Of a stretch of 64,000 bases of DNA, positions 56,015 through 64,000 are shown one piece after another. The translations under genes and the position numbers were made by a program. The notes beneath the pieces are model-generated. The model did not search any database and was not told where the DNA came from. It saw only the letters and a list, made by a program, of their open reading frames with translations. The stretch comes from an uncultured Thalassotalea sp. (GTDB lineage Bacteria; Pseudomonadota; Gammaproteobacteria; Enterobacterales; Alteromonadaceae): assembly GCA_947502355.1 (NCBI GenBank), contig CANMZP010000009.1, positions 1-64,000 of the forward strand, read 5' to 3'. How positions within the stretch are numbered: position 1 is the stretch's first letter; each line of letters begins with the position of its first letter.

Positions 56015-57529
56015 ATGAAAAAAGTCTCTATTGTTGCACTATTTTTCTGTTTTATGAGCGGTGCTATTGCAGCTGATACCAGCCAATATAACCGTCAATT
56101 AGAAATTGATAATAACGTTGTAACGAACCACAAAACGAAAGTCAATGGTGTTAAATTTTCTTACACTGCAAAATCTGGTACCCAACCCGTTTGGAATGAA
56201 ATGGGTGAGCCAATTGCTGCACTTCATTACACTTACTACACTCGTGATAATGTGAAAGATCGTGCTGCACGACCTTTATTAATCTCATTTAATGGCGGTC
56301 CTGGTTCGGCATCGGTTTGGATGCATGTCGCTTACACCGGCCCACAAGTTTTAAACATTGATGATGAAGGTTACCCTTTACAGCCATATGGTGTAAAAAC
56401 CAACCCATACTCTGTACTTGATGTTGCCGATATCGTATTTGTAAACCCGGCCAATACCGGTTACTCACGCGTTTTACCAAATAAAGACGGTAAAATGCCA
56501 AGCACAGAAGAATTAAAGAAAACCTTTTTTGGTGTTAATGCCGATGTGAAATACTTGGCCGAATGGTTAAATACCTTTGTAACCCGTCATGAACGCTGGC
56601 GCTCTCCTAAATTCTTAATCGGTGAAAGCTACGGTACAACCCGTGTATCGGGTTTATCTCTTGAACTGCAAAACCGTCAATGGATGTATTTAAATGGTGT
56701 GGTACTCGTATCACCTACCGATATTGGTATTGAACGCGACGGTCCTGTAAAAGCGGCTAACCGTCTGCCATATTTCGCTGCTGCTGCCTGGTACCACAAT
56801 GCCTTAGCAAGTGATCTACAAGGTCGTGATTTGGAAGAATTGCTTCCAGAAGTTGAAGCCTTTACCATTAATGAATATTTACCTGCCTTAGCAATGGGTG
56901 GCTTTATTGACCCAACTCACAAGCAAGACATTGCTAAGAAAGTGGCCAAATACTCTGGCCTTGCGCTTGATGAAGTATTAAAAGCGAACCTAGATGTACC
57001 TACTAGCTATTTCTGGAAAGAGTTATTACGTGAACGTGGTAAAACGGTAGGTCGTTTAGATTCACGTTACCTTGGTATTGATAAGCAAGATATTGGCAAT
57101 CGCCCAGATTACAACTCAGAGTTAACCTCTTGGTTGCACTCTTTCACCCCTGCGATTAATTACTACATGCGTGAGCATTTAAACTACGAAACAGATGTGA
57201 AATACAACATGTTTGGTAATGTGCATCCGTGGGATAGAACCAATAACAAAACCGGTGAAAACTTGCGTAAAGCGATGGCTGCAAACCCTTACCTGAATGT
57301 TATGGTGCAAGCGGGCTATTTTGATGGTGCGACCAACTACTTTGATGCTAAATACACCATGTGGAATTTAGACCCAAGCAGCAAAATGAAAGACCGTTTA
57401 AGCTTTAAAGGCTACCGCAGTGGTCACATGATGTATCTGCGTCATGAAGATTTAAAGAAATCGAACAACGACTTACGTGATTTTATTAAGGCGAGCATTC
57501 CTAGCAAAGGCAAAGCTGCGAAGTATTAA
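56015..57529 (+). CDS. Secreted S10 serine carboxypeptidase
   Basis: A 504-residue exported peptidase. Signal peptide residues 1-19 end in AIA-AD. The catalytic Ser is S205 in GESYGT, with NGGPGSAS forming the oxyanion hole, and the expected Asp and His late in the chain (VQAGYFDGATNYFD, RSGHMMYL). S10 carboxypeptidases remove C-terminal residues at acid to neutral pH. With the M14 and S8 enzymes it adds to a secreted protein-degrading set. Weak terminator follows. Confidence 0.92.
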   Translation: MKKVSIVALFFCFMSGAIAADTSQYNRQLEIDNNVVTNHKTKVNGVKFSYTAKSGTQPVWNEMGEPIAALHYTYYTRDNVKDRAARPLLISFNGGPGSASVWMHVAYTGPQVLNIDDEGYPLQPYGVKTNPYSVLDVADIVFVNPANTGYSRVLPNKDGKMPSTEELKKTFFGVNADVKYLAEWLNTFVTRHERWRSPKFLIGESYGTTRVSGLSLELQNRQWMYLNGVVLVSPTDIGIERDGPVKAANRLPYFAAAAWYHNALASDLQGRDLEELLPEVEAFTINEYLPALAMGGFIDPTHKQDIAKKVAKYSGLALDEVLKANLDVPTSYFWKELLRERGKTVGRLDSRYLGIDKQDIGNRPDYNSELTSWLHSFTPAINYYMREHLNYETDVKYNMFGNVHPWDRTNNKTGENLRKAMAANPYLNVMVQAGYFDGATNYFDAKYTMWNLDPSSKMKDRLSFKGYRSGHMMYLRHEDLKKSNNDLRDFIKASIPSKGKAAKY

Positions 57530-57553
57530 TTTTTTGCCCAAATAGATGTTAGT

Positions 57554-57577
57554 AAAGGGTCTGCAAAGGCCCTTTTT
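57554..57577 (+). terminator. Weak terminator after S10 peptidase
   Basis: A 6-bp stem (57554-57559 with 57570-57575) followed by T residues. Confidence 0.5.
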
Positions 57578-57725
57578 AATGTCGAAATTTATATTAATTA
57601 GCGTATTAAACTCGTTGTAATTGAACTTTTGTGCCAATTGTTTTGTTTTTGGGAAGTTGAATCTTTACCAAAATAGAGATAATCTGCTCAAGATTTCTTT
57701 TTCGTAAACAGTTGTGAATTAACCC

Positions 57726-58778
57726 ATGAGCTCAAAAGTAACCATTAATGATATTGCAAGACTGGCTGAGGTTTCCAAAAAGACGGTCTCAAGAGTGATT
57801 AATGATGAGTCTGGGGTTCGGGAAAAAACTCGCATTCATGTGCAAAAGATCATTGATGAACAAGGCTATTCCCCTGATCCGCAGGCGCGCGGCTTAGCAT
57901 CAAAGCGTTCATTCTTACTTGCCGCCATTTACAACAACCCCAACCATACCTTTGTATCTGAAATTTTAAATGGGGTCATTGATTATTGCAGACCTAAAGG
58001 TTATGAATTGGTGATTCATCCTTGTGATAAAGAGGAAGAAAGTAATGTGGCAACGATTATTCGGTTTATATCCCGTTTAAAAATCGACGGTGTGTTTCTG
58101 CTTCCGCCTCTTTCAGAGTCCAATGAACTCGCACAAGAATTAGACCGGGTAGGTTGTAACTACGTGCGCTTACTTTCTAAAGATGTTGATGGTGATGCGA
58201 ATGTGATTACCCTGCAAGACAAAGCTGGGGTAAAAGGTGCCGTGCAACACTTGCTTGACCTTGGTCATCGCGACATTGGTTATGTCGCTGGGCCGGAAAA
58301 TCAAATATCTTCAATTGAACGCCTAAATGGGCTGGTTGAAACTCTTGAGCAAAACCAATTATCTTTGGCTGAGGAATACCTTGTAAATGGTGATTATACC
58401 TTCGAGTCGGGGCTGATTGCCGGGCGTAAATTATTAACATTAGAAAAGCCGCCAACCGCGATTTTTGCCAGCAATGATGAGATGGCTCTTGGGGTTAAAG
58501 TAACGGCTGAGCGGATGGACTTGCAGGTGCCACAGCAGCTATCTATTGTTGGTTTTGATGATACCGCTGGTGCTCAGAAAGTTTGGCCTTCGTTAACCAC
58601 GGTCAACTTAAACTTGGAATTGATCGGCTCTTTGGCATCTAAACATTTAATCAAAACTCTTGAAGGCAAGCGGGACAAGATCACCTCGGCTTGTTCATCT
58701 CATCAAGAAGGTGAGCATCAACCAGAGCTGATCCCACAGCTTATTCTTAGACAGTCAACAACAAATCCATTTCGTTGA
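57726..58778 (+). CDS. LacI-family regulator of the hexuronate genes
   Basis: A 350-residue repressor. The DNA-binding helix-turn-helix is at about 5-27 (VTINDIARLAEVSKKTVSRVIN) with the hinge helix near 45-60, followed by a periplasmic-binding-protein-like effector domain (about 62-335). It reads in the same direction as the uxaC-dctPQM-uxuB genes just downstream and is the obvious candidate controller, with a hexuronate or derivative as inducer. This last point is inference from position. Confidence 0.88.
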   Translation: MSSKVTINDIARLAEVSKKTVSRVINDESGVREKTRIHVQKIIDEQGYSPDPQARGLASKRSFLLAAIYNNPNHTFVSEILNGVIDYCRPKGYELVIHPCDKEEESNVATIIRFISRLKIDGVFLLPPLSESNELAQELDRVGCNYVRLLSKDVDGDANVITLQDKAGVKGAVQHLLDLGHRDIGYVAGPENQISSIERLNGLVETLEQNQLSLAEEYLVNGDYTFESGLIAGRKLLTLEKPPTAIFASNDEMALGVKVTAERMDLQVPQQLSIVGFDDTAGAQKVWPSLTTVNLNLELIGSLASKHLIKTLEGKRDKITSACSSHQEGEHQPELIPQLILRQSTTNPFR

Positions 58779-58931
58779 TCGTATTTACAGCCTAAAATAA
58801 ACCTATTGCAGAATTATCTAAATCATTTGCGTTAGGATTTTGTTAAATGATTGCTCTTTCTGGGTTAAGTTTTGGGTAATTCCTTATTTATCAGCTAGTT
58901 ACTTGTAATTTATTGTATTTGACAGTCAAAA

Positions 58932-58946
58932 TGACACCGGTTACCA
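58932..58946. promoter_or_regulatory. Candidate LacI-type operator before uxaC
   Basis: TGACACCGGTTACCA, a partly palindromic site with a central ACCGGT, lies in the 238-bp gap between the regulator and uxaC. The CpG-centred core is usual for LacI-family operators. A single occurrence; unproven. Confidence 0.4.
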
Positions 58947-59016
58947 TGGTGCTATTGATACTTCGTAAGATTTGATTTTTTCAAGTTCTTGCCTACACAA
59001 AGAATGCGTATTTCCA

Positions 59017-60447
59017 ATGTCAAAAAAAATATTACATCATCCTTCTCGTCTGTTTCCGGTAGACGCTACTACGCGTGCAGTTGCTAACGAACTTTATCAA
59101 CATATTCAAAACTTACCGATTATCAGTCCTCACGGGCATACCGATCCGCGTTGGTTTGCTGAAAATAAACCATTTGCCAACGCCCATGAACTATTGATTG
59201 CCCCCGATCACTATTTATTAAGAATGTTTTACAGTCAGGGGATCTCATTGGCAGAGCTTGGGGTGCAAAGTCATCGCCAAGAGCCGGTTGCTGATGCTCG
59301 GTCTGCTTGGAAATGTTTTGCCAAACATTGGTTCCTTTTTCGAGGTACGCCATCGTCAATTTGGTTAAATCATGTGTTTGTCCAAGTGTTTGGTTTGGAT
59401 TGTGCATTAGATGAATCGACAGCGGATTATTATTTTGATGCGATTGGCGATGCGTTAAAGCGCCAAGACTTTTTACCAAGAAACTTGTTTAAACGGTTTA
59501 ATATTGAATTGTTAGCGACCACCGAGGGGGCAACGGATTCATTGCAACACCATGAAGCCATTTTACAGAGTAATTGGCAAGGTCGGGTGATTACCACCTA
59601 CCGCCCTGATGATGTTATTAACCCGTTTAGCCCTAAGTTTGTTGAAAACCTTGGTGTGTTTCAAGCATTAACTGGTGAGAATACCTTTACTTGGCAAGGT
59701 TATTTAAATGCTCATAGAAAACGTCGTCTTGATTTTGCGGCAATGGGCGCAACGGCAACCGATCATGGTCACCCAACCGCGCATACCGCCAATCTGTCTG
59801 GGGCAGCAAGCAAAGCCTTGTTTGAAAAAATCATCAGCGGTAAATTTAGTCAGCAAGAAGGGCAGTTATTTCAGGCGCAAATGCTTACCGAAATGGCAAG
59901 AATGAGCATTGAAGATGGCCTAGTCATGCAATTACACCCAGGCTCGTATCGTAACCATAACCCACAACTGTTTAATTTATACGGCGCAGATAAAGGCGCG
60001 GATATTCCGCAACAAATTAATTTTGTTGAAGAATTAAAACCGTTACTGGATCTGTTTGGTACAGACCCAAGGTTTAAGATGATCGTCTTTACCCTTGACG
60101 AAACCAACTATACCCGTGAATTAGCGCCATTAGCTGGCCATTATCCATGTCTAACTCTAGGCCCTGCTTGGTGGTTTCATGACAGCCCGGAAGGCATGAT
60201 GCGTTATCGGGAGCAAACCACCGAAACGGCAGGATTTTATAATACCGCCGGCTTTAATGACGACACCAGGGCGTTTTTCTCTATTCCTGCTCGTCATGAT
60301 GTGGCAAGACGCATCGACGCTTCGTTTTTGGCACGGTTAGTGTGCGAGCATCGTATTTCTGAAACTGATGCGTTCGAATTAGCAATAGACCTTACATACA
60401 ACTTACCGAAAAAAGCATACAACTTGGATAGTAAGGCGACTAGCTAA
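59017..60447 (+). CDS. uxaC: Glucuronate isomerase
   Basis: A 476-residue uronate isomerase converting D-glucuronate to D-fructuronate, and galacturonate to tagaturonate. ISPHGHTDPRWF has the metal-binding HxH; PGSYRNHNP and GPAWWFHDSPEGM are typical of UxaC. The ATG at 59017 fits the family N terminus; a TTG at 58972 would add 15 residues. The stop overlaps the next start (TAATG), coupling it to dctP. Confidence 0.94.
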   Translation: MSKKILHHPSRLFPVDATTRAVANELYQHIQNLPIISPHGHTDPRWFAENKPFANAHELLIAPDHYLLRMFYSQGISLAELGVQSHRQEPVADARSAWKCFAKHWFLFRGTPSSIWLNHVFVQVFGLDCALDESTADYYFDAIGDALKRQDFLPRNLFKRFNIELLATTEGATDSLQHHEAILQSNWQGRVITTYRPDDVINPFSPKFVENLGVFQALTGENTFTWQGYLNAHRKRRLDFAAMGATATDHGHPTAHTANLSGAASKALFEKIISGKFSQQEGQLFQAQMLTEMARMSIEDGLVMQLHPGSYRNHNPQLFNLYGADKGADIPQQINFVEELKPLLDLFGTDPRFKMIVFTLDETNYTRELAPLAGHYPCLTLGPAWWFHDSPEGMMRYREQTTETAGFYNTAGFNDDTRAFFSIPARHDVARRIDASFLARLVCEHRISETDAFELAIDLTYNLPKKAYNLDSKATS

Positions 60448-61460
60448 TGAGGTTCTTTCTTGTTAACCGCCTAAGTCGAAATCTGTTGGTGCTGAGCATG
60501 CTGATGCTGGCCAGTATTTGTCGGGCTGAGCCGCTGGTGTTGCGATCGGCGGATAATAATCCCGCTACTTATCCAACCGCGCAGGCATTGGCGTTTATGG
60601 CTGAGCGTGTTGCCGAGCTATCAAATGGCCGCATGAACATGAAGCTGTACACTGGTGGTCAATTGGGTGATGAACGAGATACTTTAGAAATTACCTTACT
60701 CGGTGGCATCGATGTTAACCGTTTAAATATGGCCCCATTAAATTCCATTGTGCCAGAAACGTTAGTGTTAACCATGCCGTTTTTGTTTGAATCAAAACAG
60801 CATCTACGCACCGTGCTTGATGGTGAAATAGGGGAAGAAATTTTAGCATCATTAGAGCCGCACGGCTTAATTGGTCTAGCCTATTACGATAGTGGGGCTC
60901 GCAGTATCTATAATACTCAACGGCCAATTCATCACCCTGATGATTTAGATGGCCTAAAAATACGGGTACAAAATTCCGAATTGTACGTTGCCATGATTGA
61001 GGCCATCGGTGGCAGTCCAACTCCGATGGGATTTAATCAAGTATACGAGTCATTAATATTAGGCACTATTGAGGGCAGCGAGAATAACTGGCCGTCGTAT
61101 GAAAATACGGGCCACTATGAAATTGCCCCTTATTTGTCATTAACCGAACATACCATGACCCCAGAAGTTGTGGTGGTGTCTAAATATCGTTGGCAGCAAT
61201 TAACGAAAACGCAACAACACATATTACGCCAAGCGGCTAAAGAGTCGGTTCCTTACATGCGTGAACAATGGGATAGACGAGTTGAAACCTCTAAAGAAAA
61301 GGTTATGAATTCAGGGGTTAAGCTGGTTGAAAATGTTGACAAAGCGGCGTTTTTTGAAGCAACAAAACCTGTTTACCAAAAATTGTTAACAACCACAAAG
61401 CAAAAAGACATGGTAGAGCGTATTCGACAAGTTGCCCGGGAGATTGCCACTAATGAGTAG
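60447..61460 (+). CDS. TRAP transporter substrate-binding protein DctP
   Basis: A 337-residue periplasmic binding protein of a tripartite ATP-independent transporter. Signal peptide about 1-27 ends SICRA-EP. The DctP fold shows YTGGQLGDERDTLE, the conserved Arg near LKIRVQNS, and GxEGSENNWPSY. Genes for both membrane subunits follow with overlaps. In this context the ligand is probably glucuronate or galacturonate. Confidence 0.92.
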   Translation: MRFFLVNRLSRNLLVLSMLMLASICRAEPLVLRSADNNPATYPTAQALAFMAERVAELSNGRMNMKLYTGGQLGDERDTLEITLLGGIDVNRLNMAPLNSIVPETLVLTMPFLFESKQHLRTVLDGEIGEEILASLEPHGLIGLAYYDSGARSIYNTQRPIHHPDDLDGLKIRVQNSELYVAMIEAIGGSPTPMGFNQVYESLILGTIEGSENNWPSYENTGHYEIAPYLSLTEHTMTPEVVVVSKYRWQQLTKTQQHILRQAAKESVPYMREQWDRRVETSKEKVMNSGVKLVENVDKAAFFEATKPVYQKLLTTTKQKDMVERIRQVAREIATNE

Positions 61461-61947
61461 TTTCATTATTCAATTATCCAGATTGAGCAAGCGTTTACAG
61501 GAGCTTGCCCTGCTCATTTCCGCCTTTGCAATGATTTTAATGGTGGCCATTATTTGTTGGCAAGTATTTACCCGCTATGGTTTTAATCGCTCGCCAGCCT
61601 GGTCTGAGCCGGTGGCATTGCTATTGATGCTCTATTATATCTTACTTACCGCGGCCGTCGGGGTTGCTCAAGGTTTTCACTTGGGATTAAGGTTTGTCCT
61701 CGATCATGCCAAAGAGCCGTGGAAATTTGGGCTCACCATTGTTAATTACTGTTTTATGGCTTTTTTTGGCTTACAAATGGCCCTGCAAGGGGCGGTTCTG
61801 GCCGATTTTACCAGTACACACATTATTCCTACTCTGTCCGTGTCAAGGTCACTAGCGTATTGGCCTTTTGTTGGCGCCGGGGTGTTAATTATGATCTTCT
61901 GCCTCGAACGCATTCTTCTCACTATTGCTGACAAAACCAGAGGCTAG
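61453..61947 (+). CDS. TRAP transporter small permease DctQ
   Basis: A 164-residue protein with four membrane helices, the DctQ subunit. The ATG at 61453 overlaps the dctP stop by 8 nt; a TTG at 61432 is less likely. VAIICWQVFTRYGFNRSPAWSEPVA is the conserved helix-loop of DctQ. It forms a membrane complex with the DctM encoded next. Confidence 0.9.
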   Translation: MSSFIIQLSRLSKRLQELALLISAFAMILMVAIICWQVFTRYGFNRSPAWSEPVALLLMLYYILLTAAVGVAQGFHLGLRFVLDHAKEPWKFGLTIVNYCFMAFFGLQMALQGAVLADFTSTHIIPTLSVSRSLAYWPFVGAGVLIMIFCLERILLTIADKTRG

Positions 61948-61948
61948 T

Positions 61949-63229
61949 ATGGACTCACTTATTTTATTTGGATTGTTTTTTGTACTGCTTATTATTGGCG
62001 TACCGGTAGCGTTTTCTTTAGGGTTATCTGCCATTGCTACCATGTGGTATTTAGATATCCCAATTGTGGTGGCATTTCAGCGAATGACCGCTGGCATGAA
62101 CGTATTTTCATTAATGGCCATCCCATTCTTTATTTACGCCGGTGAATTAATGAATCAAACCGGCATTGCCCAACGTTTAGTGCGGTTTGCTCATTCGCTA
62201 CTAGCACCGGTCAGAGGTGGTCTGGGCTTGGTAAATGTGTCTTCTTGCATGATGTTTGGGGCCATTTCTGGCTCGGCTATTGCCAGTGCATCAGCAATGG
62301 GGGCTTCGTTGATCCCGGCCATGAAAAAGGAAAATTATGATGATGATTTTGCGGTTAATGTTACGGCTACATCAGCCACCACAGGTTTATTGATCCCACC
62401 GTCTCACAATATGATCATTTATGCCATTGCCGCTGGTGGTGGTGTTTCGATTGGCTCGCTGTTTTTAGCGGGTATTATGCCAGGCGTTTTACTTGGACTC
62501 GGTTTAATGTTGGTAACGTATTGGGTGGCGGTAAAGCGTGGTTACCCTAAAGGGGTATTCCCTGGCTGGGGCATGGTATTTAAATACTTTTTGTCGGCAT
62601 TACCCGGTATGTTTTCGGCGTTAATCATTCTCGGCGGCATTTTATCGGGGGTGTTTACCGCAACCGAATCTTCAGCCATCGCGGTATTGTATACCATCAT
62701 TGTCGCGGTATTTGTTTATCGCTCTTTAACTTGGGATGGCTTTGTTTTAGCGAGTAAAAACGCCGTTAAAACAACCGCAATGGTCTTGCTGATTATTGGC
62801 ACGGCGTCGTCATTTGGTTGGTTAATGGCCATTATGGAAGTGCCAGTGCAATTGAGTGAAGCCTTGTTGTCGGTTTCTGATAATCCATTGGTTATTTTTA
62901 TCCTGATTAATATCATCTTATTGATCTTGGGGACGTTTATGGATATGTCACCACTTATCATTATTACAACACCTATCTTTTTGCCAATCATGACCGGTCT
63001 AGGTATGGATCCTGTTCAATTTGGCATTATGTTAATTCTTAACTTGGGCTTGGGCGTTGTTACTCCCCCGGTTGGCTCGGTACTCTTTGTCAGCTGTGCT
63101 GTTGGAGGTATTCGAATAGAAGATACCTTGCGCTCAATTTGGCCTTTTTACCTAGCCTTTGTTGTTGTACTTGCTTTTGTAACTTACTTGCCGGCAACAA
63201 CGCTTTGGCTACCAAGTTTATTTAATTAA
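61949..63229 (+). CDS. TRAP transporter large permease DctM
   Basis: A 426-residue sodium-coupled permease with about 12 helices. AIPFFIYAGELMNQTGIAQRLV, FGAISGSAIASASAMGASLIPAM and GxVTPPVGSVLFV are family marks. The ATG at 61949 follows AGAGG and lies one base after the dctQ stop. It carries the transport path driven by a sodium gradient. Confidence 0.93.
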   Translation: MDSLILFGLFFVLLIIGVPVAFSLGLSAIATMWYLDIPIVVAFQRMTAGMNVFSLMAIPFFIYAGELMNQTGIAQRLVRFAHSLLAPVRGGLGLVNVSSCMMFGAISGSAIASASAMGASLIPAMKKENYDDDFAVNVTATSATTGLLIPPSHNMIIYAIAAGGGVSIGSLFLAGIMPGVLLGLGLMLVTYWVAVKRGYPKGVFPGWGMVFKYFLSALPGMFSALIILGGILSGVFTATESSAIAVLYTIIVAVFVYRSLTWDGFVLASKNAVKTTAMVLLIIGTASSFGWLMAIMEVPVQLSEALLSVSDNPLVIFILINIILLILGTFMDMSPLIIITTPIFLPIMTGLGMDPVQFGIMLILNLGLGVVTPPVGSVLFVSCAVGGIRIEDTLRSIWPFYLAFVVVLAFVTYLPATTLWLPSLFN

Positions 63230-63240
63230 TGGAATTTTAT

Positions 63241-64000
63241 ATGAAACGATTAGACCGAAGTTTATTGTCTAACAAATTGGATAATGTTCAGTTTCCTGAC
63301 TACGAACTCGATAGCGTAAAAACCAATATTGTGCATTTTGGGGTTGGTAATTTCCATCGCGCCCATCAAGCCGTTTATTGCCACAAACTGTTAAATCAAG
63401 GCGAATTGGATTGGGGGATCACAGGCGTGTCATTGCGCGCAACACCAATGTTTGACGCACTTGCGCCACAAGACTTTCTCTATACGGAAATGACCCTTGG
63501 TGATACCTCGCAAATAAATATTATTGGCTCGATTCGTGACATTTTAATTGCCCCAGATGATCCACAAAAAGTATTGGCGCTTTTAACCAGCAATAACACA
63601 AAGGTTGTCACGACCACGATCACTGAAAAAGGCTATTACCTAGCCTCGAATGCGATTGATATTGCGCATGAAGAAGTGGCAAATGATTTAGCCGATGCGC
63701 AAAACCCGAAAACAATTTATGGTTACCTAGCGGCGGCGATTGAGTTAAGAATGAAGGCCAAGGCCGATCCTTTAACCATTGTTTGTTGTGATAACTTGCA
63801 AGGCGGTGGTGAACACCTTGAAAAAGGCACGTATATGGTGTTGGAAAAACACTATCCTGAGGCGGCTTTATGGGCCAAAACCAATATCGCTTTTGTGTCA
63901 TCAATGGTCGATAGAGTTACGCCTGCAACAAGTGAAAAAACAAAGTGTAAAGTTGCCGATGAACTGGGGGTTTATGATGAATGGCCAGTTGCGGCAGAGC
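63241..64000 (+). CDS. uxuB: Mannitol dehydrogenase-family fructuronate reductase, partial
   Basis: The first 253 codons are in the window; the gene runs off the right edge with no stop. The N-terminal NAD-binding region (VHFGVGNFHRAHQAVY, about residues 35-50) and TEKGYYL are typical of the long-chain mannitol dehydrogenase family (UxaB/UxuB/mannitol dehydrogenase). After uxaC and the hexuronate TRAP genes, D-fructuronate reductase (UxuB) is the best call; mannitol or tagaturonate reduction are alternatives. It starts 11 nt after dctM. Confidence 0.8.
   Translation, partial: MKRLDRSLLSNKLDNVQFPDYELDSVKTNIVHFGVGNFHRAHQAVYCHKLLNQGELDWGITGVSLRATPMFDALAPQDFLYTEMTLGDTSQINIIGSIRDILIAPDDPQKVLALLTSNNTKVVTTTITEKGYYLASNAIDIAHEEVANDLADAQNPKTIYGYLAAAIELRMKAKADPLTIVCCDNLQGGGEHLEKGTYMVLEKHYPEAALWAKTNIAFVSSMVDRVTPATSEKTKCKVADELGVYDEWPVAAE

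Overview
The window looks like chromosomal DNA of a marine gammaproteobacterium of the order Alteromonadales, most likely Colwelliaceae (Thalassotalea/Colwellia type). The basis is moderate-to-low GC, a classic gammaproteobacterial dksA-gluQ-pcnB-folK-panB-panC block, ErpA, PssA, PepB and YadGH of enterobacterial type, and small Alteromonadales-type families (DUF3718-like, DUF3313-like, DUF6776-like). The genus is an inference. No rRNA, tRNA, CRISPR array, prophage or intact insertion sequence was recognised.

Layout. 1-8.4 kb: peptide transporter, small secreted protein, phosphatidylserine synthase, secreted M14 peptidase, thioesterase, YajR-type MFS and a GreA/B-like factor. 8.4-13 kb: yadGH ABC exporter, a TrmB-like methyltransferase and an unusual transporter/binding-protein fusion. 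13.2-20.1 kb: pantothenate genes (panP convergent with panBC) and the dksA operon, whose pcnB appears to start at an AUU codon. 20.1-33 kb: the most unusual locus. It holds a secreted subtilisin-like protease with a 21-unit, 13-residue GSLWGRI repeat tail, preceded by a near-consensus sigma-54 promoter. It is followed by a propeller-sensor hybrid histidine kinase, a response regulator with degenerate GGDEF and EAL domains, and a sigma-54 activator. 33-49.6 kb: housekeeping genes (sfsA, pepB, UbiA-like, hrpB, miaA-like, mrcB, hemL, pyrB, hemJ, a ClC channel, erpA). 49.7-54 kb: RND efflux pair. 54-57.5 kb: GH13 alpha-glucosidase and S10 carboxypeptidase. 57.7-64 kb: a hexuronate catabolism operon (LacI regulator, uxaC, TRAP transporter dctPQM, uxuB-like gene cut by the window end).

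How it works together. The 20-33 kb block reads as one signalling system. A periplasmic propeller probably senses an extracellular ligand, the kinase/receiver/Hpt relay passes the signal to the receiver protein, and the GAFTGA-containing activator would open the sigma-54 promoter in front of the repeat protease. The parts are seen in the sequence; the wiring is inference. In the last block, glucuronate or galacturonate would enter by the TRAP system, be isomerised by UxaC and reduced by the UxuB-like enzyme under LacI control. HemL and HemJ lie close together in tetrapyrrole synthesis. PanP supplies beta-alanine to PanC.
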